Shown: positions 1 to 10,109 of the stretch, in pieces
Position numbering within the stretch: position 1 is the first letter of the stretch
Layout of the letters: every line of letters starts with the position of its first letter
From: Vibrionales bacterium SWAT-3
GTDB taxonomy: Bacteria; Pseudomonadota; Gammaproteobacteria; Enterobacterales; Vibrionaceae
Assembly (NCBI GenBank): GCA_000169995.1
Contig: AAZW01000010.1
Location: 56,968 to 120,967, forward strand
Reading direction: 5' to 3'
Length of the DNA: 64,000 nt
Notes under the pieces: model-generated
The model's input: only the letters and a program-made list of their open reading frames with translations
Told to the model about the DNA's origin: nothing
The model's database searches: none
Translations under genes and position numbers: made by a program

Positions 1-130
1 TCAGACTGTTGCCGTCAGCACCGTGGCAGGCAACACATGTTTGTGATTTGGCTTTACCAGCTTCAATACTACCTTGAGCCCATACTGAGCAGCTGGCTAA
101 AAGACTCAAAATTAGCGCTAATTTCTTCAT
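1..130 (-). CDS. cytochrome c4-like periplasmic c-type cytochrome (5' part only)
   Basis: Only the first 43 codons lie in the window; the rest is off the left edge. The translation starts with a Sec signal peptide ([18 protein letters not shown]) and soon shows a haem c motif, CVACH, followed by GADGNS. This matches the start of diheme cytochrome c4, a periplasmic electron carrier, which in vibrios lies next to yihA and polA. Identification rests on this short stretch and on synteny. The start codon lies two bases into the longest possible yihA reading frame, so the two genes are divergent and the long yihA frame cannot all be coding. Confidence 0.75.
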   Translation of the reverse strand, partial: MKKLALILSLLASCSVWAQGSIEAGKAKSQTCVACHGADGNSL

Positions 131-278
131 GACATTCCATTATAATTATCAAGCTTCCAGTACCACTCTATGTTGCCACTCATGGTACAATAGGCGACCT
201 TATGCCGAGCACGGTTATTTTACACAAATTCACAAAAAAGTAATCAATCGACTACACAAAGTCGAGATGGAGTTAACA

Positions 279-938
279 GTGAGCGTAAAAATTCATTATC
301 AAAACACGCATTTCATTACCAGTGCACCTGATATTCGTCACTTACCAGAAGACGAAGGGATCGAAATTGCGTTTGCAGGACGCTCCAATGCTGGTAAATC
401 TAGCGCGCTAAATCGCGTTACCAACCAAAAAAGCTTAGCGAAAACCAGTAAAACACCTGGTCGAACTCAGCTTATTAACCTATTTAAGGTAACGGACGGT
501 TGTCATATCGTCGATTTACCTGGATACGGTTTTGCTCAAGTACCGCTTGAGATGAAGAAAAAGTGGCAGAAGTCGCTAGGTGAATACCTACAAAAACGTG
601 AATCGTTAAAAGGTTTGGTGGTATTGATGGACATTCGCCACCCGATGAAAGACCTAGACCAACAAATGATTTTCTGGGCCATTGATAGCCGTATTCCAGT
701 ACAAGTACTGCTAACTAAGGCCGACAAGCTGAAACAAGGCGCGCGTAAAGCACAGCTGCTGAAGATTCGCAAAGATGCAGAGTCTTTCGGTGGTGATGTC
801 GCCGTTGACGTATTCTCTTCATTGAAAGGCATTGGTGTTGACCAACTGCGTAACAAGATGGATGAATGGTTTGCTCCAGCGCTTGCTGAACAACTCATCG
901 ACGAGCTAGAAAACGAAGAGCACAACGATTCAGAGTAA
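279..938 (+). CDS. yihA: ribosome biogenesis GTPase YihA/EngB (YsxC)
   Basis: Small TRAFAC-class GTPase needed for late assembly of the large ribosomal subunit. The G1 loop GRSNAGKS, the G3 region DLPGYG and the G4 motif TKAD are all present in order, and the length (219 aa) fits the family. The open frame runs far upstream, but that part overlaps the divergent cytochrome gene and looks non-coding. I chose GTG at 279, preceded by GGAG six bases upstream, giving a protein starting (V/M)SVKIHYQ as in other vibrios; ATG at 267 is the alternative. The C-terminal tail is acidic. The gene is single and followed by a hairpin terminator. Confidence 0.93.
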   Translation: MSVKIHYQNTHFITSAPDIRHLPEDEGIEIAFAGRSNAGKSSALNRVTNQKSLAKTSKTPGRTQLINLFKVTDGCHIVDLPGYGFAQVPLEMKKKWQKSLGEYLQKRESLKGLVVLMDIRHPMKDLDQQMIFWAIDSRIPVQVLLTKADKLKQGARKAQLLKIRKDAESFGGDVAVDVFSSLKGIGVDQLRNKMDEWFAPALAEQLIDELENEEHNDSE

Positions 939-1000
939 CCTCTATATATAGAGGGAACACATAGCGAATCGATCGCGACTTCAAGAGATCGCACCTTATC

Positions 1001-1034
1001 AATACCCTGCCTTATATAGGTGGGGTATTTTTTT
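1001..1034 (+). terminator. rho-independent terminator of yihA
   Basis: AATACCC pairs with GGGTATT around a short loop and is followed by a run of T. It lies about 60 bases after the yihA stop codon. Confidence 0.75.
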
Positions 1035-1162
1035 GTCTATAAATTAGCGGCTTAAACTCAAAAACCGAGAATAAAAAGCAAGATAAACCCGTTACAAACA
1101 ACAGAAGTGAACCATACTAAAAGACAAACTTTTATAAACAGTACAATGAGAAAGGAACACTC

Positions 1163-1762
1163 ATGTGGAAAATACCCCTAGTCACAATGGCACTGATAAT
1201 GGTTTCATTTTCAGGGCTCGCCTCTGAAACAGACACAACAGAAACTCCGCTGATCAACGTTGATATGACCTTAGACTTAGATGGTATGGAGAAATACGCT
1301 CAAGATGCGAGTGAGTCTCTTGAGGTAATATCACAATCGCTGCAGGCCATCGTTAATAACCCTAACCTTAGCGACGAGCAACAACTGGCGCTTAATCAAA
1401 CGGTTGAAAGCATCAACAAACTTGCCGATACAACCAAGACCTCGCTCCATCAACTGCCACAAGCCTTAGACCAATCTCGCGTTGCCTTTAAGCAGACAAG
1501 CCAAACGCTGCTCGATGATATCCAAACCAAGATCATCATTGCGTTGGTTGCCGTTGTCGGTGTGATTATTATCGCCCTAACCGCGATTTATCTACTGATC
1601 TTGAAGCCAATGCAGCAAACCTTGGTAAAGGCGACCAACAATATCTCCTCAATGGCGCAGTCCATACAGATCACCGCCGAAGCCCTCAAGTACAGCACAG
1701 AAAAACAACAGCAAATCATGGACTACATTGAGCATTCACCCACTCAATGCACTAATAAATAG
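1163..1762 (+). CDS. hypothetical exported protein with one central membrane helix
   Basis: Not recognised. The 199-residue product begins with a Sec-type signal sequence (residues 1-20, ending near GLASE). A helical region of about 90 residues rich in Gln, Ser, Leu and Asn follows, then one strongly hydrophobic segment (about 122-147, IIIALVAVVGVIIIALTAIY). A second helical region with many Gln and Lys follows. The layout recalls the periplasmic helix, membrane helix and linker of a chemoreceptor, but no HAMP or signalling domain is present. AAAGGAAC sits before the ATG. It is a monocistronic gene between yihA and the Spot 42 gene. Confidence 0.65.
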   Translation: MWKIPLVTMALIMVSFSGLASETDTTETPLINVDMTLDLDGMEKYAQDASESLEVISQSLQAIVNNPNLSDEQQLALNQTVESINKLADTTKTSLHQLPQALDQSRVAFKQTSQTLLDDIQTKIIIALVAVVGVIIIALTAIYLLILKPMQQTLVKATNNISSMAQSIQITAEALKYSTEKQQQIMDYIEHSPTQCTNK

Positions 1763-1988
1763 GGCGCGAGCGATCAATCCTTTATCGGCAACTTGTAAAA
1801 TAAAAGTTATTTCAAATGATAAAACAATCATTTTATGTGTGGATTTAAATTACCAATTGCTGATTGAATTCCAAATTCACCACGAATGAAAGAGAGAAAT
1901 AATACACGTAAAAAGCGTAATAAAAGCACTAGAAATGGGGCGTTTTTCAGGGGAGTTGTAGGGTGGAAATATTTTTCTTTCGCACAAG
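1763..1988. other. intergenic region with a copy complementary to the Spot 42 terminator arm
   Basis: AT-rich spacer after the 199-aa gene. No further gene is seen. At 1936-1947 it carries TGGGGCGTTTTT, the exact inverted complement of 1990-2001 in the 3' stem and U-tract of Spot 42. RNA reading past the Spot 42 terminator could therefore fold into a competing 12-bp stem. Confidence 0.5.
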
Positions 1989-2093
1989 AAAAAACGCCCC
2001 AGTCAAATACTGACTGGGGCGGCTGAATCAGCCTAATCCAATAACGTGAAACAAAAGGTCTGAAAGATAGAACATCTTACCTCTGTACCCTAC
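1989..2093 (-). ncRNA. spf: Spot 42 small RNA
   Basis: The minus strand begins GTAGGGTACAGAGG and continues with the TTCTATCTTTCAGACC block, both nearly identical to Escherichia coli Spot 42. It ends in a GC-rich stem (GCCCCAGTCA and its complement) followed by six T. Length is about 105 nt, near the E. coli length of 109. Spot 42 is an Hfq-binding RNA that represses genes of secondary carbon use when glucose is present and is itself repressed by cAMP-CRP in enterics. Its place just downstream of polA and in the same direction is the conserved one. Confidence 0.95.
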
Positions 2094-2100
2094 GAGATTT

Positions 2101-2129
2101 AATGTACAACAATTGCTCAGAAATGAAAA
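2101..2129 (-). promoter_or_regulatory. Spot 42 promoter
   Basis: On the minus strand TTTTCA, 17 bases, then TACATT (plus-strand 2124-2129 and 2101-2106), seven bases before the expected first base of Spot 42. Boxes were assigned by eye from spacing. Confidence 0.55.
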
Positions 2130-2206
2130 CAATTTTTGTAGTTTTTTTTCATGAATGTTTTATTAAAACACCCAAACTCTTTTCCCAACCCAACTTTATT
2201 TGAGAC

Positions 2207-2235
2207 AAAAAAAAGCCAGTGTTTGTGCACTGGCT
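2207..2235 (-). terminator. rho-independent terminator of polA
   Basis: On the minus strand AGCCAGTG and CACTGGCT pair around a short loop and run into eight T, about 30 bases after the polA stop. Confidence 0.85.
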
Positions 2236-2268
2236 CATACTAATTTGCTCAATAAGGTCAAAAACTGA

Positions 2269-5067
2269 TTAGTGGGCTTGATCCCAGTTGTCACCGTGGC
2301 CAGCTTCCGCAACCAACGGTACTTCTAGCTCAGCAGCAGATTCCATCAATTCTTGTACTTTACTTTCAATTTCGGCTAAAGATGACTCTTCCACTTCAAA
2401 TACCAATTCATCGTGTACTTGCATCAGTAGCTTAACTCGACCATCACCTTCCGCTTGAATCCACTCATCAACCAACAACATCGCTTTCTTGATAATGTCT
2501 GCCGCTGTGCCTTGCATTGGCGCGTTGATCGCTGCACGTTCAGCTGCCTTACGACGCATACCATTACGCGATTGGATTTCAGGTAGGTGCAGACGACGAC
2601 CGTAAATGGTTTCAACGAAGCCCTGCTCTGAAGCAGCACTACGCGTGTCTTCCATGTACTGCATCACACCAGGGTAGCGCTCGAAGTAAGTATCCATGTA
2701 GTGCTGCGCTTCACCACGAGGAATACCGAGCTGCTTAGCCAAGCCAAAGGCACTCATACCGTAGATAAGACCGAAGTTAACCGCTTTAGCACGACGACGT
2801 TGCTCAGAAGTCACATCCTCAATATTAACGCCAATGATCTCAGCTGCCGTTGCCGCGTGGATATCTTTTCCTTGTTGGAATGCCTCCAGAAGCGCTTTAT
2901 CTCCCGATAGGTGCGCCATGATACGCAATTCAATTTGAGAGTAATCGACCGCTAGAATCTTCCAACCATGCTGTGCAACGAATGCTTGGCGAATACGACG
3001 ACCTTCTTCATTACGAATTGGGATGTTCTGTAGGTTTGGATCAGTCGAAGACAAACGACCTGTCGCCGTTACCGCTTGATGATACGAGGTGTGAACACGA
3101 CCCGTTTCCGCATTGATCATCTTCGGCAGCTTGTCTGTGTAAGTAGACTTCAGCTTCGCCAGACCGCGATATTCGATGATTAACTTAGGTAGCGGGTAAT
3201 CTAGCGCCAGTTCCTGTAATACTTCTTCATTGGTTGAAGGCGAGCCAGATGGCGTTTTCTTGATAACAGGCAGGCCCATTTTCTCAAACAGAATCGCTTG
3301 CAGCTGTTTCGGCGAGTTCATGTTGAACTCTTGCTCGGCAATCTCGTAAGCTTTTTGCTCTAACTCATCAAGACGAACCGCAATCTCTTGTGACTGTGCA
3401 CCTAGCAACATGTCATCGACGAATACACCGGTACGTTCAATGCGAGACATAACTGGAATCAGAGGTACTTCGATCTCTTCATAAATCGCTTTTAGCTTTT
3501 CGTCTTGCTCGATATTTTCCATCAAGCGGTTATGCAGACGCAGTGTTACGTCAGCATCTTCAGCCGCATATGGAGACGCTTCACCCAGTTCGATCTGGTT
3601 GAACGTCAGTTGTTTCTTACCTTTGCCCGCAATCTGCTCAAACGAGATGCAGCTATGTTGTAGGAAACGCAACGCCAAACTGTCCATATCATGCTTACCG
3701 CCAACACTATTGAAAACGTAAGACGCTAGCATGGTGTCATGCTTGATGCCTTTCATCTCAATACCGTAACGCGCCAAAACGCTCATATCGTACTTGAGGT
3801 TTTGACCCACTTTAGCTTGTGCATCATCTTCAAGAATCGGCTTAAGCTGCTCTAGTACCCAATCGCGATCCAGCTGTTGTGGTGCGTCTAGGTAGTCATG
3901 AGCAACCGGTACGTAAGCGGCAACACCTTCTTCAGTTGCGAACGATAGGCCAACCAGGTTAGCCACCATGTAATCTAGGCTGTCTGTCTCGGTGTCAAAA
4001 GCAAACACCTCTGCCGCTTTCAACTTCTCTAGCCAAGCGTTGAAAGTCTCTTCATCAAGAATGGTTTCGTATTTGCTACGATCAATCGTCACTGCTGAAG
4101 TGTTCATCTCAACGGTTGAGGTTGCTGATGTGCCACTGCTGCGTGCGGCTCCAGATTTCTCATCAGCTTCAACTACGCCAGTACCGCCCTCAAGAAGCTC
4201 ATTCAGCCAAGATTTGAAGACCAGTTGACCATATAGCTTGATCAGCTCATCGGTATTCGGTTGGGTTTTTACGAGTGATTCTGGTGTCTCTTCAAGCTCA
4301 ACATCCAGCTTAATTGTCGCCAGTTGGTAAGACATTTCAGCGTTATCTTTGTTATCGATAAGCTTCTTAGCCATCGTCTTAGAGCCACGGAAACCAAGCG
4401 CTGCAATATCATCTAGGTTTTGGTACAACTTCTCGATGCTACCAATGCCTTGTAGTAGAGCTGTTGCGGTTTTGTCACCAACACCTGGAACGCCAGGAAT
4501 GTTATCGACTTTATCGCCCATCAGTGCAAGGTAGTCGATAATCAGCTCAGGTGGGATGCCAAACTTCTCGATAACGCCTTCGCGATCCATCACCACGTTG
4601 GTCATGGTGTTGATCAAAGTAACGTTGTCATCAACCAGCTGCGCCATATCTTTATCGCCAGTACTGATCAAAACCGGCATGCCCGCTTTAGATGCTTGCG
4701 AAGCCAACGTACCGATCACGTCATCCGCTTCAACGCCAGGGATCGAGATAAGTGGCAGACCCATAGCACGAATCACGTTGTGCAAAGGTTCGATCTGGCA
4801 ACGTAGATCATCCGGCATAGGTGGACGATTAGCCTTGTACTCTGGGTACATGTCATCACGGAACGTCTTTCCTTTTGCATCAAAAATAACCGCAATACGA
4901 TCAGAAGCAAATTGACGCATCATGCTGCGCAGCATGTTAACTACACCGTAAACCGCGTTAGTTGGGATATCACCATTGCTCATGGTGCCAGGGTAAGCAT
5001 GAAACGCGCGATATAAGTAAGAAGAGCCATCGATCAGAATCAATGGATTATCAGGAATACGAGCCAT
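2269..5067 (-). CDS. polA: DNA polymerase I
   Basis: Repair and Okazaki-fragment polymerase of 932 aa, the usual length. Three domains are visible. The N-terminal 5'-3' flap nuclease has [16 protein letters not shown], the acidic cluster [10 protein letters not shown] and a [14 protein letters not shown] helix-hairpin-helix. The 3'-5' proofreading domain begins near residue 340 and its Exo I motif is intact (FDTETDS), as is YAAEDADVT. The polymerase domain has motif A ([17 protein letters not shown]), the O-helix [13 protein letters not shown] and motif C (QVHDELVFE). All catalytic acids are present, so proofreading should work. The region around 290-325 is a low-complexity linker. Followed by the Spot 42 gene. 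Confidence 0.98.
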   Translation of the reverse strand: MARIPDNPLILIDGSSYLYRAFHAYPGTMSNGDIPTNAVYGVVNMLRSMMRQFASDRIAVIFDAKGKTFRDDMYPEYKANRPPMPDDLRCQIEPLHNVIRAMGLPLISIPGVEADDVIGTLASQASKAGMPVLISTGDKDMAQLVDDNVTLINTMTNVVMDREGVIEKFGIPPELIIDYLALMGDKVDNIPGVPGVGDKTATALLQGIGSIEKLYQNLDDIAALGFRGSKTMAKKLIDNKDNAEMSYQLATIKLDVELEETPESLVKTQPNTDELIKLYGQLVFKSWLNELLEGGTGVVEADEKSGAARSSGTSATSTVEMNTSAVTIDRSKYETILDEETFNAWLEKLKAAEVFAFDTETDSLDYMVANLVGLSFATEEGVAAYVPVAHDYLDAPQQLDRDWVLEQLKPILEDDAQAKVGQNLKYDMSVLARYGIEMKGIKHDTMLASYVFNSVGGKHDMDSLALRFLQHSCISFEQIAGKGKKQLTFNQIELGEASPYAAEDADVTLRLHNRLMENIEQDEKLKAIYEEIEVPLIPVMSRIERTGVFVDDMLLGAQSQEIAVRLDELEQKAYEIAEQEFNMNSPKQLQAILFEKMGLPVIKKTPSGSPSTNEEVLQELALDYPLPKLIIEYRGLAKLKSTYTDKLPKMINAETGRVHTSYHQAVTATGRLSSTDPNLQNIPIRNEEGRRIRQAFVAQHGWKILAVDYSQIELRIMAHLSGDKALLEAFQQGKDIHAATAAEIIGVNIEDVTSEQRRRAKAVNFGLIYGMSAFGLAKQLGIPRGEAQHYMDTYFERYPGVMQYMEDTRSAASEQGFVETIYGRRLHLPEIQSRNGMRRKAAERAAINAPMQGTAADIIKKAMLLVDEWIQAEGDGRVKLLMQVHDELVFEVEESSLAEIESKVQELMESAAELEVPLVAEAGHGDNWDQAH

Positions 5068-5439
5068 AATGTTTGTGTATCCAGTAAGTACAGAAATTAT
5101 CTGTTAAGAATGCCACGTCTGTTGGTTGGATTCCACGTTGTCGATCTGTATCCGTTCACTCGGTTGTGTTCGATATAATCAATTTGTTGCTATTTTTTGT
5201 TCTTAGACACAGGCGTTCTGTGGATAACTCTGTTTATATTATTTACCCACCCTGTTGAGAACTAAGACAAACAAAGCAAAAAACACAAACAAACCATTGA
5301 AAATAAAGTAAAAATTTACAGATCGAACAGATGATCAACGATCTTTTTAAGATCTTGCGTTGTGGAAAAGAATGCTGATGGCGTTTTATTCATAAAAATA
5401 CGTGCTACTAAATATGCATCCTGTTGAAATGGTAGACAT
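5068..5439. other. polA upstream region with two DnaA-box-like sites
   Basis: AT-rich region between polA and RyhB. On the minus strand it has a perfect DnaA box TTATCCACA (5219-5227) and a consensus match TTTTCCACA (5361-5369), same orientation, 142 bp apart. Four GATC sites are clustered at about 5322-5354. No other oriC marker was found. It must also hold the polA promoter, which I could not assign. Confidence 0.45.
5316..5393 (-). CDS. possible small ORF downstream of RyhB
   Basis: A 25-codon frame starting ATG AAT AAA, with a coding-like composition and an amphipathic C-terminal helix (DLKKIVDHLFDL). The same frame stays open upstream through a GTG inside the RyhB terminator, which would give about 45 residues. 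No convincing ribosome site precedes either start. It could be a real small protein or chance. Confidence 0.25.
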   Translation of the reverse strand: MNKTPSAFFSTTQDLKKIVDHLFDL

Positions 5440-5659
5440 AAAAAAAGCGACACCCGAAGATGTCGCCTAGCAAAAACCGGTAAAGCCATTCAAATTGAAT
5501 ACCACAGCTTTACCTAAAAGCTATAAATTACACTGGAAGCAATGTGAGCAATGTCGTGTCAAAAAGAACTTAGTACAAGTTCGCGAGAATTCTGTTGGGT
5601 AACCAAGTTGATACTTGATTACTTAACATCCTTGTGAACATTTCCTCATTCCCTAAGAC
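5440..5659 (-). ncRNA. ryhB: RyhB iron-starvation small RNA
   Basis: The minus strand contains CACGACATTGCTCACATTG and then CTTCCAGT (plus-strand 5531-5558), the conserved core that pairs with sdhC, sodB and other iron-protein messages. The 3' end is a strong stem closing on CTTCGG, followed by seven T. The start was placed near 5659 from the promoter boxes, so the RNA is about 220 nt, much longer than the 90-nt enteric form and in line with the known long Vibrio cholerae RyhB. It is transcribed from a promoter with Fur-box sequence and should rise when iron is scarce. Confidence 0.9.
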
Positions 5660-5662
5660 AGG

Positions 5663-5722
5663 TTTAATAATAATGATTCTCATTTAATAGTCAACCACTA
5701 AATGATAATAAATCTCATTTAA
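5663..5722 (-). promoter_or_regulatory. RyhB promoter with Fur-binding sites
   Basis: Minus-strand TTGACT (5689-5694) and ATTATT (5666-5671) are 17 bases apart. AATAATGATTCTCATTTAA (5669-5687) overlaps both boxes and matches 13 of 19 bases of the classical Fur box. A second AT-rich GATAATAAATCTCATT tract lies just upstream (about 5703-5720). Iron-loaded Fur bound here would block transcription. Confidence 0.75.
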
Positions 5723-5762
5723 TTTCATTTGACTGATTAATGCCACGAATTCGAGACGTTAC

Positions 5763-6203
5763 TTATGCCGATAGTTGCTTCACGAAATAAATACGATGCT
5801 CTCGAATATCCTCTTTTTCTTCCAGTTTTTCGATTTGGTAACCATTCCTCAGTAATAGGCGCAGCATAGCAGGAAACTGATTACGCGATTTCACTTTGAG
5901 TTGTTGGTAACCTTGTTGTTTCACCCACTGCTCTTGAACATCTAATTGAGCCTGTGCGACTCCTTTGTTTCTGGCAAGCGGCGATACGCCACCAAACCAA
6001 CTGTAAAAAGTGTTCGGTTCCAATTCATAGCCGATCTTAAACCCCAGTAGCACACCCTCTTCTTCCGCGACCAAAATCAAACTCTTCTTGTCTGATAAGC
6101 GTTGTGAAAGAGAAGCCACACTCTCTTTTTGAGCAAATTCGTTAATCTGCTCAACAACCGAAACCACTTCTTCCAGTGAGCCTTCACGCACGATGACTGA
6201 CAT
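5763..6203 (-). CDS. GNAT-family N-acetyltransferase
   Basis: Acetyl-CoA-dependent acetyltransferase of unknown substrate, 146 aa. The GNAT fold is visible as strand-strand-helix followed by a short acetyl-CoA loop region (VSPLARNKGVAQAQL), then LKVKSRNQFPAMLRLLLRNGYQI near the C-terminus, typical of the last helix and strand. The frame is open to 6245, but that longer start would lie inside the hemB terminator hairpin. ATG at 6203, with GAGGGTGGAAAG before it, gives MSVIVREG and is preferred. It follows hemB in the same direction. Confidence 0.8.
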   Translation of the reverse strand: MSVIVREGSLEEVVSVVEQINEFAQKESVASLSQRLSDKKSLILVAEEEGVLLGFKIGYELEPNTFYSWFGGVSPLARNKGVAQAQLDVQEQWVKQQGYQQLKVKSRNQFPAMLRLLLRNGYQIEKLEEKEDIREHRIYFVKQLSA

Positions 6204-6224
6204 ACTTTCCACCCTCATAAACGA

Positions 6225-6251
6225 AAGGGTTGGCACGACGGCCAACCCTTT
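6225..6251 (-). terminator. terminator between hemB and the GNAT gene
   Basis: AAAGGGTTGGC and GCCAACCCTTT form an 11-bp stem around CGTCGT about 30 bases after hemB. The following T content is modest, so read-through into the GNAT gene is possible. Confidence 0.6.
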
Positions 6252-6280
6252 AAATAATCTTTTAGATTAACCTAAAGTCG

Positions 6281-7375
<1,095 letters not shown>

Positions 7376-7532
7376 CTAAATACAGGCAAAAGCATATCAC
7401 TGATGGCTCAGGACGCTAGCAGTAAAATATAAAACCCACTCAAAAACAGGGAGAAATGGCAAAAAATGACCTTCTCCTCACACTGCCGTATACTCATGGC
7501 AACTCAGTAAAGACCGCATTCAGGATAAAACA

Positions 7533-8294
7533 ATGATCGACACCCATGCTCATATTTACGCTAGCGAATTCGATGAAGACCGCGAACAGGTAGTGCAGCG
7601 CGCACTGGCTCAAGGTATTGATACGATTCTACTACCAAACATCGACCTAGAATCTATCGAGCCAATGCTAGCAACGGAAGCTCAATTTCCGGAAGTATGT
7701 CGTTCAATGATGGGCTTACACCCTTGTTATGTGGATGGAAATATTGAAGAAACGCTAAAGACCATTCGCGCTTGGTTCGATAAACGCGACTTTATCGCAG
7801 TGGGTGAAATCGGTATCGACCTCTACTGGGATAAAACCTTTAAAGCCGAACAAGAGATGGCTTTCGTTACCCAACTGCAGTGGGCAAAAGAGCTCGACTT
7901 GCCGGTGGTGATCCACACTCGCGATTCAATAGAAGAGACCCTGACTCTGCTAAAACAAGAACAAGACGGCAGCTTACGTGGTGTATTTCACTGCTTTGGC
8001 AGCAGCCTAGAAGAAGCTCAAGCGATCAATGCGCTCGGCTTCCACCTTGGTTTAGGTGGTGTTTCGACCTTTAAGAATTCAGGTATGGATAAGGTGATAC
8101 CACACCTAGATATGGACTTCGTTATCTTAGAAACAGACTGCCCCTACTTAGCGCCAGCGCCAAACCGTGGTAAACGCAATGAACCTGCGTACACAGAGTT
8201 AGTCGCAAAGCGCATTGCAGAGCTAAGAGGTATCACTCTAGAAGAGGTTGAAAAAATCACAACAGCCAACGCTAAATCATTGTTTAATTTATAA
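7533..8294 (+). CDS. tatD: TatD-family metal-dependent hydrolase
   Basis: TIM-barrel metal-dependent hydrolase or DNase of 253 aa. Metal ligands are visible: the first-strand HAH (IDTHAHI), GEIGID, VIHTR, FHCF and the late ETDCPYLAP. Homologues are 3'-5' exonucleases on DNA; despite the name they are not needed for Tat export. The gene converges with tatC across the terminator at 8524-8552. Several TatD paralogues occur per genome (tatD, ycfH, yjjV), so the symbol is tentative. Confidence 0.85.
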   Translation: MIDTHAHIYASEFDEDREQVVQRALAQGIDTILLPNIDLESIEPMLATEAQFPEVCRSMMGLHPCYVDGNIEETLKTIRAWFDKRDFIAVGEIGIDLYWDKTFKAEQEMAFVTQLQWAKELDLPVVIHTRDSIEETLTLLKQEQDGSLRGVFHCFGSSLEEAQAINALGFHLGLGGVSTFKNSGMDKVIPHLDMDFVILETDCPYLAPAPNRGKRNEPAYTELVAKRIAELRGITLEEVEKITTANAKSLFNL

Positions 8295-8395
8295 ATAATG
8301 TAGATAACCAATTTCTATTGTTTTCAATAAAATTCATTTGTTAAAACAGGGTGACATGTATACTATCAACCGCCTGCATATAGAGGTAGTTAATA

Positions 8396-8512
8396 ATGTG
8401 TGACCACTCACAATACTTACAACGTCAGCATCGAGCTCTATGGCATAAAATATTGGGCATTAAAGAGCTCTATGTATGTCAGAACTGTGGCTATCAGTTG
8501 AAAATTCGATAA
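8396..8512 (+). CDS. small 38-residue Cys-containing protein
   Basis: ATG TGT GAC CAC to TAA gives 38 residues. GAGGT lies nine bases before the ATG, TATACT about 35 bases upstream is a fair -10 box, and a strong terminator follows 12 bases after the stop. The N-terminus has CDHSQYLQRQH and the C-terminus YVCQNCGYQLKI, a CxxC zinc-ribbon-like knuckle. Together with the N-terminal Cys/His this could bind one zinc. Promoter, ribosome site, ORF and terminator together argue for a real gene. Function unknown. Confidence 0.6.
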   Translation: MCDHSQYLQRQHRALWHKILGIKELYVCQNCGYQLKIR

Positions 8513-8523
8513 CGAAGAAGAAT

Positions 8524-8552
8524 AAAAAAAGCGGCCTAGGGCCGCTTTTTTT
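8524..8552. terminator. bidirectional terminator between the small protein gene and tatC
   Basis: AGCGGCC and GGCCGCT with A-run on the left and T-run on the right, serving convergent transcription. Confidence 0.9.
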
Positions 8553-8580
8553 ATTCTAAATTTTTACTACAAACTCTAAC

Positions 8581-9336
8581 TTAAGATTCTGCTTCTTCCT
8601 CTTCATCACCATCTGGCTTACGCACATAAAAGCGAGCGAAGAACAAACCTATCTCAAATAGGATACACATTGGAATCGCTAACAGTGTTTGAGAAATCAT
8701 GTCTGGCGGTGTCAGCATCATACCGATAATAAAAGCAACCACGACAATGTAAGGGCGCTTCTCAGCTAGCGCTTTAGGTGTCGTTGCACCCGTCCAACAC
8801 AACAAGATAATCGCCACTGGTACTTCAAAGGCAATACCAAAAGCAAAGAACAGTGCGAGTACAAAATCAAGATAACTCGATATGTCCGTCGCAAACTCTA
8901 CCTGCCCTAACGAGATAGCCGTAAAAAAGCTGAATACCAATGGGAATACCACGAAGTAAGCGAACGCTACCCCACAGTAAAACAGCAAAGAACTTGAAGC
9001 CAAAAGCGGCATAATCAAGCGTTTCTCATGCTTGTATAAACCCGGAGCCACAAAAGCCCACACCTGATACAAAATAAACGGCACCGCAACAAACACAGCA
9101 GCAATTAACGTTAGTTTTAAAGGTGTGAAAAATGGCGATGCAACATCGGTTGCGATCATCGTCGCCCCTTCAGGTAGGCGATCTACCAAAGGTGCTGATA
9201 CGAATTCATAAATATCATTAGCAAAATAAATTAGCCCGATAAACACCACTAAAACGGCAAGAATCGATCGTAGTAGTCGATTACGGAGTTCTAGAAGATG
9301 GCTAATTAAAGGCTGTGTCTGCTCAGTCGAAGACAT
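8581..9336 (-). CDS. tatC: Sec-independent (Tat) translocase subunit TatC
   Basis: Polytopic inner-membrane receptor for twin-arginine signal peptides. At 251 aa, six hydrophobic segments are visible. The conserved N-terminal [12 protein letters not shown] and the SPFF..LKL and [12 protein letters not shown] blocks used in signal recognition are present. The C-terminal tail is acidic ([10 protein letters not shown]) and cytoplasmic. Last gene of the leftward tatA-tatB-tatC group. Confidence 0.97.
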   Translation of the reverse strand: MSSTEQTQPLISHLLELRNRLLRSILAVLVVFIGLIYFANDIYEFVSAPLVDRLPEGATMIATDVASPFFTPLKLTLIAAVFVAVPFILYQVWAFVAPGLYKHEKRLIMPLLASSSLLFYCGVAFAYFVVFPLVFSFFTAISLGQVEFATDISSYLDFVLALFFAFGIAFEVPVAIILLCWTGATTPKALAEKRPYIVVVAFIIGMMLTPPDMISQTLLAIPMCILFEIGLFFARFYVRKPDGDEEEEAES

Positions 9337-9402
9337 TTCAAACCTCTTAAACAGGAAGATCGAAAAGGAGCCGCATGTACCTGGCGACCCCTCCTTGCGA
9401 GA

Positions 9403-9810
9403 CTATTCGGCTTTTTTATCTGACGGTGCTGAAGCTTCACTGTTTACCTGAATGGTTTCAGATTCCACAGTTTCCGTGACACTAGGTGTAGTCTCACTCG
9501 GCTTATCAGACTCAGGCTTAGCGTATGGACGTTGAACTTCAGCAGCGGCCTGCTTTAGTTCATCGACTGACGCTTTAAGGTCTGGAGATAAATCTTCCAT
9601 ACCCATTTGTTCCGCCTTGCGTAGGTTTTCTTGTAGCTCTTGCACCTTAAGCTCGTGAGAAAGTTCATCTTTCACACTGTTTGCCATACTTTTCGCCGCA
9701 CCCACAAACTTGGATACACTGCGGATTGCCACAGGCAAACGCTCAGGCCCTAGAACCACTAACCCAACGACAGATATTAATACCAGTTCCCAAAAACCGA
9801 TATCAAACAC
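9403..9810 (-). CDS. tatB: Tat translocase subunit TatB
   Basis: Single-span Tat component that forms the substrate receptor with TatC. It starts with [26 protein letters not shown], i.e. a membrane helix, the hinge GPERLP typical of TatB, then an amphipathic helix. The rest is an acidic Pro/Ser/Thr-rich tail. It starts three bases after tatA ends; 135 aa. Confidence 0.95.
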   Translation of the reverse strand: MFDIGFWELVLISVVGLVVLGPERLPVAIRSVSKFVGAAKSMANSVKDELSHELKVQELQENLRKAEQMGMEDLSPDLKASVDELKQAAAEVQRPYAKPESDKPSETTPSVTETVESETIQVNSEASAPSDKKAE

Positions 9811-9813
9811 GAT

Positions 9814-10056
9814 TTACGCCTGCTCTTTGTCTTTCTTTGTTTCAGCAGTCGCTTCTGTCTTCTGCTGTTCAATATTCTTTGGTTCGAAGTCTGCGTCTTT
9901 CTTATCTGCAGGCTTTTCATCATCGCTCATTGCTTTCTTGAAGCCTTTAACCGCTGAACCTAAGTCACCACCCATACCGCGCAGTTTCTTTGTTCCGAAT
10001 AGCAAAATTACAATTACAGCAATGATTAGAAGTTGCCAAATACTGATACCACCCAT
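9814..10056 (-). CDS. tatA: Tat translocase pore subunit TatA
   Basis: Single-span protein that oligomerises to open the Tat passage. The [20 protein letters not shown] membrane helix, FGTKKLRG hinge and [11 protein letters not shown] amphipathic helix are standard. The tail is charged. ATG at 10056 (MGGIS) is chosen over ATG at 10062 because GAGGA lies at proper distance and it matches the family. About 80 aa. First tat gene, just after ubiB. Confidence 0.95.
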   Translation of the reverse strand: MGGISIWQLLIIAVIVILLFGTKKLRGMGGDLGSAVKGFKKAMSDDEKPADKKDADFEPKNIEQQKTEATAETKKDKEQA

Positions 10057-10109
10057 TGTCATTGTCCTCGGGTCTGTCTACACAAAAAAATATAAAGAGA
10101 GTCTACTGT

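Noticed and set aside
129..278. N-terminal 50-residue extension of YihA
   Set aside because: It overlaps the start of the divergent cytochrome gene, looks non-coding, and homologues begin at SVKIHYQ.
5200..5380. Possible chromosome origin (two DnaA boxes, clustered GATC, AT-rich)
   Set aside because: Only two boxes, no gidA/mioC or dnaA neighbour, and one box lies in a possible small ORF. polA is not next to oriC1 in known vibrios.
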